A stretch of DNA of 64,000 nt from Trichosporon coremiiforme (Eukaryota; Basidiomycota; Tremellomycetes; Trichosporonales; Trichosporonaceae): NCBI GenBank assembly GCA_039545355.1, contig BCJJ01000014.1, positions 623,914 to 687,913 of the forward strand, read 5' to 3'. Below the pieces are notes generated by a model. The model made no database searches. It had not been told where the DNA came from and saw only the letters and a program-made list of their open reading frames with translations. Positions 33,906 to 42,614 of the stretch are shown here, piece after piece. How positions within the stretch are numbered: the stretch's first letter is position 1; each line of letters begins with the position of its first letter. The position numbers and the translations under genes were made by a program.

Positions 33906-34560
33906 TCTGGCCCCACGCTCTCGCTGGGCCCAGCTCCCGGCATTCTAGCATAATTGACCGAGATTTAGACACCGCGATGCATCATATTCGTTTCTGTGCT
34001 CATCGATCATCGATCGTCACTGAGATTTTACATCCACTAACTACGACAAAGGTTCGACTATTGTCGATCCTGTAAAGGGGATGATCCCCTTCCATGTCAG
34101 TCGCCATGGCGGCGGCGAAAGCGATAACGCCGGAGAGCGCAGAACAGAGGTTGAGTAACCTCTCGTCGTTCTGCGACCGTGCTTGTGATGTTTCCTCTCT
34201 CAGCTCTGCCTCTCATCACCTAGCCATCAAGGTTTCTACAGTTTTCCGATCCACGCAGTTCCGCTCACACAATGACCATTGTCAAAGGATCTCTCCTCAG
34301 TACGCTGAGCTTTGCGTTGAGAAGACAGATACGAAAACACGTATATTTCCTGACCACTGCATCTGAACCCAGCAGCGACTCGAATGGACTATTCGAAGCG
34401 CCGAACCCGTCTAGTCCGAAAGCTCATTCGATGACTCCCGCATCACCTCCAACTTTCCCCACGGCAATTCCTCCATCATCTCAATGTCAATGGCCTCCTG
34501 CCCCAGGCTCAGATGATGACACTCAAATTCCGGGAACCCTACATCGACATGGCCGCCATA
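33906..34560. other. Intergenic region, nothing firmly coding
   Basis: The left part repeats the eIF5B 3' flank (AATTGACCGAG, TAGACACCGCGATGCA near 33952-33982). A 34272-34586 + frame (MTIVKGSLLSTLSFALRRQI...) exists but overlaps the antisense of the next gene's 3' end and has no splice or homology support. Confidence 0.4.
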
Positions 34561-35446
34561 TTAATCATCAATGTAATCCGCCATGATCTCCGCAAACCAG
34601 CGCCCGGCAATCCACTCGGGGCGCAGCCCGAAAGTGGCGTGATCCATTCTCTCCAGGCCCACAATGGTGATGTCCTGGCGGAAAGCATAGGGATCTTGCT
34701 CGCCATCGTCGTCAAGCCCTTCACTGGCCACGTCATACGCCACGTGGAGGATGGCGTCCAAGTGTCCAAGTCCGGTCCACCTTGCGCTCTTGATGTGCTC
34801 GTGCAGAGCGTAATCGTTCGCTGGTGCGGGACTGTCTGCCGCGGGAGACTCCCACGGGTGCAGCACGACGACGACCTCGCTCGCGCTCCGGAGCCCGAGG
34901 TACATGTCTCTTCCTGCTGTGCATTTGGCGGGGCGGCGGAGGTGCAGCACAACGCGGTGTGGGCTGTTCCTTGTGAGCTTGACGTCTGCTGGGCCAAAGT
35001 ACACGATCCGACGCACTTCGGCAGGTATATCGGGCACATCCGTGCAGGAAGACAGGACGCGCACCGTGTCGATCGGCTGCGGCCATGCATAAAGCAACCC
35101 AGCCGCTTGCGGAGTGAGCGGCCCCGCGAGATCGAGCACCTTTGTATGCTTGCTGAAGGGAAAGTCGTCCATGAGGCAGCGCAGGAACTGGGCGGCGGGG
35201 AAGCGGAAGTTGACTTGGGGTGCTTGGCCACTGCGCAGGCACACGACGCCGTCCTCTTTCAGGATGAGGTGGTGGGTGATCAGCTTTGCCGCATGCTCAT
35301 TCCAAGCCTTCCAAGCGCCCCTTAGGGTGACGAGTCCGCGCAACGGTGTGGACTCGAAGTACCAAGTCGGTGATGTGCGGGAACCCGTCAGCGGAAATTC
35401 TGAGATGAGTCAAAGCTGAGACCGGAACTCACTCTGCATGAGTCAT
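34561..35446 (-). pseudogene. F-box-like family copy (inverted), probable frameshift
   Basis: The body, 35343-34561, is an open frame of 260 codons: LRGAWKAWNEHAAKLITHHL, then FRFPAAQFLRCL, RRIVYFGPADVKL and LHPWESPAADSP. It matches the copy at 38578 (LRLVSRAWRDRA..., FRFPASSFHRCF, RVVYFGLTA, AHPWETE). Upstream, an ATG at 35446 and a short intron (GTGAGT...ATCTCAG) give MTHAEISADGFPHITDLVLR, the family start, but in a different frame from the body. The shift falls near 35345-35365. Unless a further undetected intron exists, the gene is broken near its start. The body has no internal stop, so damage is slight or recent. Confidence 0.5.
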
Positions 35447-36238
35447 TGTGCTCAAGGAGAGGGGAATGGCAATCGATCTGGGAAATGTTTCGCTGTCGAC
35501 AACGTGCGACCTCACCCAACCGCACTAACGATGGCTGAAGCTCTAACATTCCCTAGCATGGAAAGCAGTACCGGCATTCTATCCCACTGTGAATCTGACA
35601 TCTGACATCCTGACGATGGGTTGGTTCAAAGTCATCGGCATGGTGCTGGCAGTCTGCAGTGCCGCACGGCTTACACTGAGCTCGTCTGAGTTAGACAGGA
35701 TGTCCGCCTCGTGACAGTTGATGGTTGAGGTATGGAAGCGACAGACAAGCTGATCCGCACCTTGACGATGGCCAGGTTCTTTCATCTCAGGTCCAGGCGT
35801 TCTAGGGACCCTTATCGCGTCCAATTCGCCGACGCATAGACACCGACCTTCCGCGGACGTCGCCGGTCACAGAGGTCGTTCTGGCCTCCAGACTCAAACG
35901 CCTCGGTCGTGAAGAGGCTCGGGACGCGGCTCTTGGCTCACCAAAAACTGCTGTTGCCCGAGGCGATCAGTCAGCTGGTCGACGCAGTCGAGTCAACTTT
36001 GGTCAACCCCACCCAATCACGATTCCGACCCTCCACCCGACTGAAATCCACATCGAAACCCACGCCGCAGCCAGGAGCGAGCGGACCCCAACACGTCAAT
36101 CTGCCCCAACACTCTACGCGTCGGCGATGACTTCCGCTTGTAGCTGTCGATGAAAACCCGACGGGCAACGTCTCGCACTCCCTCGGAACCGGCGACGGCG
36201 ACGGAAGTCGTGAGTCGTACTCGCTTGGCGAGATCCCG
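35447..36238. other. Intergenic region, nothing coding seen
   Basis: About 790 bases with no supported exon. It divides the inverted F-box-like copy from the cupin gene and must hold the promoter of both. GC is slightly lower than in flanking genes. Confidence 0.35.
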
Positions 36239-36264
36239 TGACGTCACCGACGAGGAGTATATAA
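36239..36264 (+). promoter_or_regulatory. CRE-like palindrome and TATA box of the cupin gene
   Basis: A perfect TGACGTCA palindrome (36239-36246), the classic bZIP/CREB-ATF binding site, stands 12 bases before a TATATAA box (36258-36264). The cupin ATG follows 60 bases later. Spacing and order fit a regulated core promoter (inference). Confidence 0.6.
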
Positions 36265-36323
36265 GCCCAGGCTGTCCCAACGGCCCCCAGCGTCGCTCAG
36301 CAACAACAACAAACAAAACCACC

Positions 36324-36716
36324 ATGCCGTGAGCCAAACACGTCCCCAGTCCCCTTGCTTACGCCAGTGGCCCGATCACGAAACTCCCCAACGGCGGTAG
36401 CCTGCAGGCCCTGTACGCCCACCCGCTCCCGAACGCGCCGGGGATGAAGCTCGTCGCCGTCAAGGTCATGTACGAGCCCGGGGGCTGGACCGAGCGGCAC
36501 CGACACGGCAACGCGTTCGTGACCGCTGTGCTGCTCGACGGTGCCGTTGAGTCGGGACTCAACGACCAGCCGCCCCAGACTTACAAGGCGGGTGAGAGCT
36601 GGACTGAGGATCCCGGAGACATCCACTCGATCTCCCGAAACGCGAGCAAGACGGAGCCCGCTAGCTTTATCGCGAGCTTTGTGTGTCCTATCGACCAGGA
36701 GGAGTATGTCATGTAA
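36324..36716 (+). CDS. Small cupin-domain protein
   Basis: Exon 1 is only ATGCC (36324-36328), then a 39-nt intron and exon 36368-36716; 117 aa. The sequence is a single cupin barrel: GMKLVAVKVMYEPGGWTERH with RHRHGNAF gives the first conserved motif (paired histidines), and DPGDIHSISRNAS gives the second with its histidine. The metal-binding set therefore appears complete. Cupins of this size include isomerases, dioxygenases and sugar-binding regulators; the substrate cannot be told. The gene begins just after a TATATAA box and a CRE-like site and lies next to the GH20 hexosaminidase on the same strand, which hints at a linked role in amino-sugar use (inference). Confidence 0.8.
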
Positions 36717-36992
36717 GTGTACTTGAGCGGGTGTCGCGCACGCCGTGCGCCATTCATAACGCGTCTCCCGCAGACAGGCTCGATCATTTGCGCTTGAACT
36801 GACGCCAGCTTCGACTGCCCCGCATGCGAGGTTGCGCGAGACGCCAATTAGATCTGTAGGACATTTGACATGCACCCGTTTCGAATACTGTTGCGCATAA
36901 ACGCATCTGTGAACGCTGCTTCGGTCACAGCGAGTCATTTACTCCCGTCAGTCACCTCGGCACACTGCCCGATTCACTCGGCATCTTCGGAC

Positions 36993-37034
36993 ATGGCCGA
37001 TCCCCATCCTGACATTGCACCATCCACGTCATGA
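36993..37034 (+). other. Upstream ORF overlapping the GH20 start
   Basis: A 13-codon frame (MADPHPDIAPSTS) ends in a TGA that overlaps the hexosaminidase ATG as ATGA. If the transcript begins upstream of it, this uORF would reduce or couple translation of the main frame. Confidence 0.35.
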
Positions 37035-38245
37035 CCGCCTGTTCGCTCAAGCCCGACGGCGGCGCCTACGCCTGGCGCGGCGTGCACCTCGACCCATCCC
37101 GGCACTTCCTCCCCCTCGCCGACGTGAAGCGCATGGTTGAGGCGCTGGCGCTGCTGCGTATGAACGTGCTGCACTTTCACCTGTCCGACGACCAGGGCTG
37201 GCGCTTCGAGAGCAAGAAGTGGCCGCGCCTGACCTCCTTCGCGTCGCAGCGCAAACAGACCGTCGTCGGTCGCCCTGGGAACTATGGACGCGGAGACCTG
37301 CACCCCGAGAACTACCTGAACAACTACGACGGGAAGCAGCACGGCGGCTTCTACACGCAAGACGAGCTGCGTGACCTGAACGCGTTCGCCAAGTCTAAGG
37401 GCATCACGATCGTGCCCGAGATCGACATGCCAGGACACATGAAGGCGGCGAGGGCAGCATACCCTGAGCTTGGGTACAACGGCACGGTCATCAACGTCGG
37501 CGACAGCTGGGGCGTGTACCCCGAAGTCCTGCGCGTGGACGGCCCCGGGCTCGAATTCGCCAAGGACATTCTGACGGAGATCTGCGACGTCTTCGACTCG
37601 CCCTACGTGCATATCGGCGGCGACGAGTGCCCCAAGGTCGAGTGGGCGGCCGCGCCCACGGCACGCAAGCAGGTGGAGAAGCTCGGTCTCGACCCGGACC
37701 ACATGAACAGCTACCACGAGCTGCAGGCGGAATTCACGCGCGAGCTCGCGCTTTTCCTGGCCAGCAAAGGACGCAAGCTGGTAGGCTGGGACGAGATCCT
37801 GGACGCGGGCAAGCTCGACGGCGTCGCGGTCATGGCGTGGCGGGACTGGAACGACGCAGCCAGGAAGGCGACCGACGCCGGCGTGCCCGTCATCCAGACG
37901 CCGAACCTGCTCTACTTTGACTATGCGCAGGGGGATGAGGAGTCGGAGCCCCTCTCGATCGGAAAGGGCGCGTCCCTGAAGGACGTTTACGCGTTTAACC
38001 CGCTCAAGGGCGTGGACGCGGACAAAGCCGCCCTCGTGCTCGGTGCCCAGGCCCAGCTCTGGTCCGAGTACATCCCAGACGCAAAGCAGCTGTGGTACAT
38101 GGCGTTCCCGCGCCTGATCGCGCTCGCGGACGTGACGTACTATGGCGAGAAGCGCGTCAGCTACAACGAGTTCCTGAAGAAGCTGCCCGAACGTGTGAAG
38201 GAGCTGGAGAAGCTGGGTATTGTTGGCCACCCGCTGCCGAAGTGA
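37031..38245 (+). CDS. Family 20 glycoside hydrolase (beta-N-acetylhexosaminidase), bacterial-like
   Basis: An intronless frame of 404 aa covering only the GH20 catalytic barrel. Motifs are YAWRGVHLDPSRHFLPL, LHFHLSDDQGWRFE, EIDMPGH and HIGGDECPK, whose Asp-Glu pair is the catalytic dyad of substrate-assisted hydrolysis (family knowledge). GWDEILD and LGAQAQLWSEY complete the active site. It would release terminal GlcNAc/GalNAc from chitin oligomers or glycans. No signal peptide and no N-terminal GH20b domain are seen, unlike secreted fungal hexosaminidases. The signature segments look more like actinobacterial enzymes (from memory). Absence of introns in a 1.2 kb gene here supports transfer, though an upstream leader exon could have been missed. 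Confidence 0.85.
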   Translation: MTACSLKPDGGAYAWRGVHLDPSRHFLPLADVKRMVEALALLRMNVLHFHLSDDQGWRFESKKWPRLTSFASQRKQTVVGRPGNYGRGDLHPENYLNNYDGKQHGGFYTQDELRDLNAFAKSKGITIVPEIDMPGHMKAARAAYPELGYNGTVINVGDSWGVYPEVLRVDGPGLEFAKDILTEICDVFDSPYVHIGGDECPKVEWAAAPTARKQVEKLGLDPDHMNSYHELQAEFTRELALFLASKGRKLVGWDEILDAGKLDGVAVMAWRDWNDAARKATDAGVPVIQTPNLLYFDYAQGDEESEPLSIGKGASLKDVYAFNPLKGVDADKAALVLGAQAQLWSEYIPDAKQLWYMAFPRLIALADVTYYGEKRVSYNEFLKKLPERVKELEKLGIVGHPLPK

Positions 38246-38577
38246 GAATTGTAAGATACACAGCCATATGTACGAGTGCACGCACGGCGAGATCACGGAG
38301 ACTTGTTGTACTCACTGTCGCTCATGACAGGTAGAACGCGTCCCGAGACGGCGGGCTCCCAGGCCGACTAGCCACGGGATGACACTAGTGCACGCTAACG
38401 CCGAGTCGTCACTTAAAAATCAGAATCAATCCCATCACTCACTGCATCGCCCACCCCCTCACAAGATGTCTGTGCCGTGTCAGTCCCTCTCCTAGTCCTC
38501 AATCCCCGCGAAGCGCCGCTGAGACGCCAGATGGGATCATACAGAGAGAGATAAGCGAACGACGATCCCAGCTGCTG
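38246..38577. other. Intergenic region, nothing coding seen
   Basis: Short 3' flank of the hexosaminidase and the run-up to the next F-box-like copy; ATGTCT at 38466 followed by GTGCCG could be a relic of a tiny first exon of that copy, but no good acceptor fits. Confidence 0.3.
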
Positions 38578-39512
38578 CATTCCCGCACATTGTCGATCTG
38601 ACCTTCGACTTTTCATCCCACGCCGCCCTCCTCCGCCTCCGGCTCGTGAGCCGCGCCTGGCGCGACCGCGCGACCCAAAGGGCGTCCTACCACCTCATCC
38701 TGGAGGAGGGAGACGTCGTGACAACCCATCCCAGTCTGGTGCGCGGAGGCTCGTTCAGGTTTCCGGCGTCGTCGTTCCACCGCTGCTTCACCGAGCCCTG
38801 GCCCTTTATCGCAAGTGCTCGACTTCGCGGGCGCAAAACGGACACAGGTGAACGCGCTCCTGCTCGGGTGGCGCGCTGCGGTCGATACGGTGCGTTTCTT
38901 CCCGTCTTCGAGGCTAGGGGACGAGTACTCGCTGCACGGGTGTCGAGCGAAGCGGGTCGTGTACTTCGGCCTCACGGCTACAGTCGGGGACGTACGTGAG
39001 TTGCGCCGGTTTTGCGCGGACAAGCTCGTCGTGCACATCTCCCGCGCGTCATTGTATCGGGCCAACCGGTACAGACACTTTCTCTTCGTAGGCAGCTCGT
39101 CATCTTCGCGCATCCTTGGGAAACCGAGAGAGCATACTCCGGCACAGGCGGACGGCTCGAGCACGCAGTGCACGCCACGCTCGGGGATGTAGTGTACCTC
39201 CTTCAAGTGGCGGGGGAGAAAGACAGCGCTGTTACGATCGTGGATGTGGAACATCTCACGACAGACGCGCTGGGCCTGCACCCCGGATGCTTGCGGGACC
39301 CAGTGTCGACCGCAGTCACGCGGCTGCTGAAGGCAACGTACCCGCCCAAAGAACCGAAGGCTGAGCGGTTGTATCGCCGCTACTCGCTCACGTTCCAGAG
39401 TCACGAGGCGTACAGGGCGGACATCGGGAAGAGGGAGTGTGAGGTTGAGACGAGCGAGAGGATCCCAATCCGACCCACGCCAAGAAAGGTGAGTACGTGG
39501 TGCGTGCAGTGA
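38578..39512 (+). pseudogene. F-box-like family copy with two frameshifts
   Basis: Frame 1 reads AAAFPHIVDLTFDFSSHAAL, LRLRLVSRAWRDRATQ and FRFPASSFHRCFTEPWPF, a clear F-box-like start. Near 38815 the family sequence moves to a second frame (VLDFAGAKRTQVNALLLGW, RVVYFGLTATVGDV). Near 39090 it moves to a third (QLVIFAHPWETERAYSGTGG, VTIVDVEHLTTDALGLHP) that runs to 39512. The related copy at 34561-35343 keeps all three blocks in one frame, which shows these shifts are losses. There is no ATG in the first frame. It is a full-length but broken gene. Confidence 0.65.
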
Positions 39513-40188
39513 GACTTGTAGTATCTGTGATGCATCTGTGTTCGGAAACTGGTGGCGAGGAGCCGACTGAGGATTAGGACCCACGGCGAGGAGTGGCGCT
39601 GTCGCCATCTTGACGCGATCGCTAGCGCTCTCCTGGATTCGAGCTAAGCCTGTGTGATGCATCTTACCCTCGTGTGCGCGGCCGAGGTGACAACCTTTAG
39701 TCGGCGACTAGGTCTCGGTCAATTGACTCTCGATAAAGGGTCAGATGTGATAGTATGTCTGAGATGAACGCGTTTCACGCTTCCAGTTGAAGTTCAGTCT
39801 TGCGGGATGCAGCGGGCGCGGACTACCGTACTGCACACCTCTGCAGCAGTCATTTGGAAATTTAGCGTGCGACCGGCAGTGCTGGGGAGCTACGCGTGTC
39901 CATCTGAGAGAATGCGCTTTCCTGGTGAAGCCGCTCCCAAGGGACGAGGCATGAAGCACGACACATGGGAGACAGAGCACACAGAAGGCATCAAAAGCGG
40001 TCTGCACTGGCGCACGCGTATTCGACGGACACAGCTCCCATCTTGCATCCCACATTCCACGTCACGATCACCATTGTTCAACTCTCTTACGCATCGTCCC
40101 AAGAAGCATCACCCGCACCCAAGCAACTGGTACCCACAATCGTATCGTAACCGCAATCACATAACCAGGGCCGCGATCCACGCCCCCA
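39513..40188. other. Intergenic region, nothing coding seen
   Basis: No supported exon in these 676 bases. The last 100 bases are rich in A and C (CACCCGCACCCAAGCAACTGG and similar), typical of leaders in this window. Confidence 0.35.
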
Positions 40189-40557
40189 ATGACCGTGCCC
40201 CGCCCCTTGACCCTACCAGCAACCCAGCGCCTGGACCACGCCATGTCCCAAGGCCAAACCAACGGCACCTCCCCTCCCGACCCTCCCGACACTTCTAATG
40301 TTCGACCACGCCACACCTGGATCGGCTTCCGCTTCTCGCGCGCACTGACGCTGCGTGAGCGGCGCCTCCTCCACATCATAGTCGAGGACAGACACATGCT
40401 CCCCGTACCCGACCCGGCTGTGAAGAGTGCACACGCCGAGTTCTGGTTCTACCTCGCTGACACCGGGGGATTCGACGCGGAACAAGTCTGCCGCGGCGTA
40501 ATGGCTTGGGCCGCGGCTAATGTGCCCGATGCCGAGTGCCAGTACAACATCCTGTAG
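40189..40557 (+). CDS. Small uncharacterised protein (possible small-family member 1)
   Basis: An intronless 122-codon frame from the ATG at 40189; a second ATG (MSQGQTNG) lies 18 codons in. The first ~40 residues are Pro/Thr-rich and disordered. The compact part reads HTWIGFRFSRALTLRERRLL, AEFWFYLADTGGFDAEQVCR, GVMAWAAANVPDAECQYNIL. Strand-helix-strand-helix-strand order resembles the two neighbours at 41471 and 42339, though identity is low. No signal peptide or membrane segment. Function unknown. Confidence 0.5.
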   Translation: MTVPRPLTLPATQRLDHAMSQGQTNGTSPPDPPDTSNVRPRHTWIGFRFSRALTLRERRLLHIIVEDRHMLPVPDPAVKSAHAEFWFYLADTGGFDAEQVCRGVMAWAAANVPDAECQYNIL

Positions 40558-41470
40558 CGAGTGGAGGTGGAGGTGGAGTGCTCGATAAGGAAATGGTATC
40601 GCACAGCCGCGTAGTTACTGGCGCAACCACGCCGATATGTACGCATTGGGAGCTCCATGCGCGACTTCAGAGTATATAACGCGTGCTCGTTACGCGCCGT
40701 CGGTACACGCTCACACAGGAACTATCACGACACGGGAAGATCCGCTGACCACAGCCCACACCACTGGTGCTCCATCGGCGACTTTCCTCGACTCTCGACC
40801 CACTCACGTCTCCCCGACGCACGTCAGAAGAGACCGAAGCCACCCCTTTTCTTCGGGTGACCGCCTCCTGGCACGCCAAGAAACGCAACAACGCGCCCTC
40901 CGCAGCGTGGACGCGCACTGGAGCATCCATGATCCGCGTGCAAGTCCCGTGGAGTGGCATCTCATCAGCCGCCGAATATTAGCCGATAATGTTTTATCTG
41001 GCGGAAATACCCGGCCGTGGGTACTTGAACCCATGACTGGGGCGCCACCGGCCCGTCCGGCGGCAATGCGGGCTGCGTGGGCCGTGCGGCGAACCAGAAG
41101 ACTGCCTTCTTTGATTGCAAGCGAAGCAGAGTCCCCCGCTGGATACCGCGTGTTCCACGACGGCAAACGCGTGCTGAATGTCGCGGAGTGCTACAAGAGT
41201 GACACAAGGCAGTCCTGACGAATGAGAGCGGGGGCAAACCCCGCCCTGCTGTGCTACTGCCGCCTTCGTTCCCGCAGTAGTCCCACCTAGTGCCATCGTT
41301 CATTCCCTTTCGTGCCTAGCAATCGGGCCTCACGCACTCACGCTCACGCGTTCCTCACTCACTGCCTTTGGCAAAAGTTGAGCAACCTCCTCATCCCCAA
41401 AAACCTGCCTGATATAAGACAAGCCCCTCCCTCGCGCGGCCTCGAGCCCCCAACATCACACACTCACCAC
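40558..41470. other. Intergenic region with two TATA boxes
   Basis: TATATAA at 40673-40679 precedes about 730 bases without a supported gene, so it may drive an unrecognised or non-coding transcript. GATATAAG at 41411-41418 lies 60 bases before the ATG at 41471 and fits as its TATA box. A tRNA-like T-arm near 41017-41037 was examined and rejected. Confidence 0.5.
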
Positions 41471-41713
41471 ATGCCCTTCGTGCTCCGCTTCACGTCCGAC
41501 CGGCACCCTTTCACGGCCGTCAACGTCCAGCGCGCGACGGACCGGATCGAATCGGCCACGCACCGCGTACACACGATCCGCTGGAGTGCGCGCATATTTG
41601 AGTGCGAGTTTGACGATCGCAAGGAGCTCAACAAGGTCTGGCACGGGCTTTATGACGGCCTCGGGCACGATTTGGGGTCTTGGGTCTTCAAGACGTACAA
41701 GACGAAGCGATAG
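41471..41713 (+). CDS. Small uncharacterised protein (small-family member 2)
   Basis: An intronless 80-aa frame with a TATA-like box 60 bases upstream and an ATG preceded by CACTCACCAC. Sequence: MPFVLRFTSDRHPFTAVNVQ, ATHRVHTIRWSARIFECEFD, then a helix (KELNKVWHGLYDGLG) and WVFKTYKTKR. The pattern strand-helix-strand-strand-helix-strand suggests a small ferredoxin-like fold (inference). Its second half matches the - strand gene at 42339: IFECEFDDRKELNKVWHGLY against NIECTFPSAKRRKVERLYND. Function unknown. Confidence 0.55.
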   Translation: MPFVLRFTSDRHPFTAVNVQRATDRIESATHRVHTIRWSARIFECEFDDRKELNKVWHGLYDGLGHDLGSWVFKTYKTKR

Positions 41714-42338
41714 CGATGCGGCAGTGAGCGCAGCGAGCGTAGTGAGCGGAGATATGACCCGCACAACGCAACACATATCGTGTGCGCACCTGGATTGAGC
41801 GACTAGTGCGCCAGGTCACCAACACCTATCGGCCCGACCAACACCCCACCCACCCACACCACGCCATCCCAGCGACCTCAGTTTGGCGCAACAACCCACT
41901 GCGATAAGCAAAATCGCACACGCCCACACCCTGACCCGCCGGACCGGATTGCTTCTGAGAAGCGCCTACACCTGAGTTGCGCCTGGGTTGCGCCTCGTCG
42001 TTCAATTGTCGGCCCGTGCGCCTCCCCGTACCCACTCCTACCCGTCCCAACGTTCCCAACCCTGTAGCCGTTCCCTGTTGTATCCCGGGCCTCCCTCCAG
42101 CGACTCCCCCCAGCGACTTTCGACAAGTCCTTACACGTCTTCCCACATGCATAGATTCGTAGGTTGTACACATACCCGTACACACAGATCCATCGTCGCA
42201 CGACCTTCTGTAGCAGGTCGTCGTCACTGCCGGTTCTCTGTCGTCGCCTTCATTTCCTCATGGAGACCGTAGTGAGCCAAGTAAGTCAAGTGAGCCCAGT
42301 GAGCCCTAGTAAGCTCACCGGGCCGATGGAGGCCGTTA
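41714..42338. other. Intergenic region, nothing coding seen
   Basis: Convergent 3' flanks of the two small genes. Contains a short direct-repeat run AGTGAGCGCAGCGAGCGTAGTGAGCG (about 41722-41748, shown in part) and GTGAGCCAAGTAAGTCAAGTGAGCC near 42271. No exon supported. Confidence 0.35.
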
Positions 42339-42614
42339 CTAACCAACAATAGTCGTGCTCCAAGGCCCGATAAAGTCCTCGGCCAATTTTCCTTTTACGT
42401 CGTTGTACAGTCTCTCGACCTTGCGCCGCTTCGCCGAGGGGAACGTGCACTCGATGTTCTTGCCGTGCCGGCTCACCGTGACGGTTGTCAGGCCCCAACT
42501 GGCCCGACGCAAGTACTGCCGGACCTTGTCCTCCTCCTCGGCTGTGAAGCCCATCGTCGAGGTAAGGATGAGCATGACGGGGTCGGAGTCGTCGCGGAGG
42601 CAGGGGAACGTCAT
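42339..42614 (-). CDS. Small uncharacterised protein (small-family member 3)
   Basis: A 91-aa frame from the ATG at 42614 to a stop at 42339. A CATATAAC box (42706-42713, - strand) lies about 90 bases upstream, supporting this start rather than earlier in-frame ATGs. It reads VMLILTSTMGFTAEEEDKVR, SWGLTTVTVSRHGKNIECTF and ERLYNDVKGKLAEDFIGPWS. The last two blocks align with the gene at 41471. The IECTF strand and the following helix are the most alike. No targeting signal or known domain is seen; role unknown. Confidence 0.55.
   Translation of the reverse strand: MTFPCLRDDSDPVMLILTSTMGFTAEEEDKVRQYLRRASWGLTTVTVSRHGKNIECTFPSAKRRKVERLYNDVKGKLAEDFIGPWSTTIVG

Noticed and set aside
34513..35325. 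270-codon + strand frame
   Set aside because: Opposite strand of the inverted F-box-like copy, which shows family similarity; the + frame has none.
36974..38296. 440-codon - strand frame opposite the hexosaminidase
   Set aside because: Antisense shadow of a GC-rich gene whose sense frame has complete GH20 motifs.
41000..41110. Possible - strand tRNA (T-arm-like GGGTTCAAGTACCC)
   Set aside because: The T stem has a mismatch and no 5' acceptor arm pairing with the expected 3' strand was found; not a working tRNA.
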